A program made the translations under genes and the position numbers. Positions 12,574 to 12,934 of a DNA stretch of 12,934 bases are shown piece by piece. The notes under the pieces are model-generated. The model ran no database searches, was not told the origin of the DNA, and was given only the letters and a program-made list of their open reading frames with translations. The first letter of the stretch is position 1; every line of letters starts with the position of its first letter. The stretch covers positions 1 to 12,934 of the forward strand of contig JACPKO010000022.1 in the NCBI GenBank assembly GCA_016186985.1, written 5' to 3'. The stretch is from Candidatus Daviesbacteria bacterium. GTDB lineage: Bacteria > Patescibacteriota > Microgenomatia > Daviesbacterales > UBA10151.

Positions 12574-12934
12574 AATTGGTGAAGATGTTTCATTTGTAAC
12601 CTTAAATCCAAGATTGTTTATCTTTTCCTTAACTGAATTTTTAACAGATTTCAAAAGTTCTTCCGGTAAAACTCCTTTTATCAAATCTCTTTTTTCAGCT
12701 TCATAATGAGGTTTGAGTAAGGCGATAACTCTCCCGTCTTTTTTGAGAAATTCCTTAATCTTTGGCAAAACCAATTCCAGCTTTGTCCATCCTGCGTCAA
12801 TGGTTACTAAATCGACCTGTTCCGGTAAAGACCGCAGATGCAGGATATTTGTCCGCTCCATTACAACAACCCTGGGATCATTACGGAGTTTCCAGGCCAA
12901 CTCGCCGTAAGCGGTATCAAGCGCATAAACTTTT
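12526..12934 (-). CDS. tlyA: TlyA-type rRNA methyltransferase, 5' end beyond window
   Basis: The C-terminal 135 or so residues of a TlyA/FtsJ-like SAM-dependent RNA methyltransferase (hemolysin A family), cut by the window edge. Reading from the edge gives KVYALDTAYGELAWKLRNDPRVVVMERTNI, then LVTIDAGWTKLELVLPKIKEFLKKDGRVIALLKPHYEA, and the terminal block SPILGGGGNSEFLLEIVS. These match the TlyA core (vyavDvgygqLawkLr.dprVvv.ErtN; D-h-s-F-iSl..vLP; a-LiKPqFEa), including the catalytic-region lysine in LLKPH. The N-terminal S4 domain would lie outside. The usual phenylalanine/serine of the VSFISL motif is here AGWTKL. The gene converges on the NUDIX gene with a 48-base coding overlap. Confidence 0.88.
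   Translation of the reverse strand, partial: KVYALDTAYGELAWKLRNDPRVVVMERTNILHLRSLPEQVDLVTIDAGWTKLELVLPKIKEFLKKDGRVIALLKPHYEAEKRDLIKGVLPEELLKSVKNSVKEKINNLGFKVTNETSSPILGGGGNSEFLLEIVS

Noticed and set aside
1..12934. CRISPR array, rRNA or transposase-type insertion sequence
   Set aside because: No spaced direct-repeat array, no rRNA-like sequence and no transposase or terminal inverted repeats were seen.

Overview
The window looks like a fragment of a small, moderately AT-rich bacterial chromosome, probably from the Candidate Phyla Radiation (Patescibacteria). This rests on the style of the housekeeping proteins, the scarcity of Shine-Dalgarno sequences, and a set of small recombinase-linked proteins I associate with those genomes. 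No marker in the window proves the taxonomy.

Layout. (1) 1-3434: a core dnaG-rpoD pair on the minus strand (primase, then housekeeping sigma factor), with no convincing gene in the first 339 bases. The sigma factor appears to lack about 22 residues of region 4.1. (2) 3435-4861: a GC-rich spacer with a strong hairpin, then a metallo-beta-lactamase-fold hydrolase. (3) 4862-6653: a compact anti-phage cassette on the minus strand, made of an XRE regulator, a CD-NTase nucleotidyltransferase and a Cap15-like effector with two membrane helices and a beta-rich domain. This is a minimal type I CBASS layout. (4) 6654-7723: a divergent promoter, a PH-like/SHOCT protein and a membrane-anchored protein of unknown function. 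(5) About 7860-11135: a small integrative element on the plus strand with five genes: a small conserved protein, a DUF5659-like protein, a winged-helix protein ending in an SSB-type DDIPF tip with iteron-like 21-bp repeats in its gene, a terminase-small-subunit-like HTH protein, and a large serine recombinase. The recombinase stop codon lies inside the 3' end of a tRNA-Ser(GGA) gene on the opposite strand, which marks the right junction. (6) 11211-12934: a toxin-first HigBA-like toxin-antitoxin pair with a palindromic operator, a NUDIX hydrolase preceded by a perfect 29-bp inverted repeat, and the 3' part of a TlyA-type RNA methyltransferase gene converging on it.

How the parts may work together. 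The CBASS cassette, the SHOCT and membrane genes and the recombinase module sit between core genes and a tRNA, the usual setting of a genomic island carrying defence cargo. An identical 15-base sequence with a TAAG-N-CTTA core lies in the XRE/SHOCT divergent promoter and again just before the recombinase start. This suggests, without proving, that one regulator could link defence expression to integrase expression. The left end of the element is not resolved. A short match to the tRNA junction at 7864-7870 would leave CBASS outside; otherwise the island could extend to about 4.8 kb.
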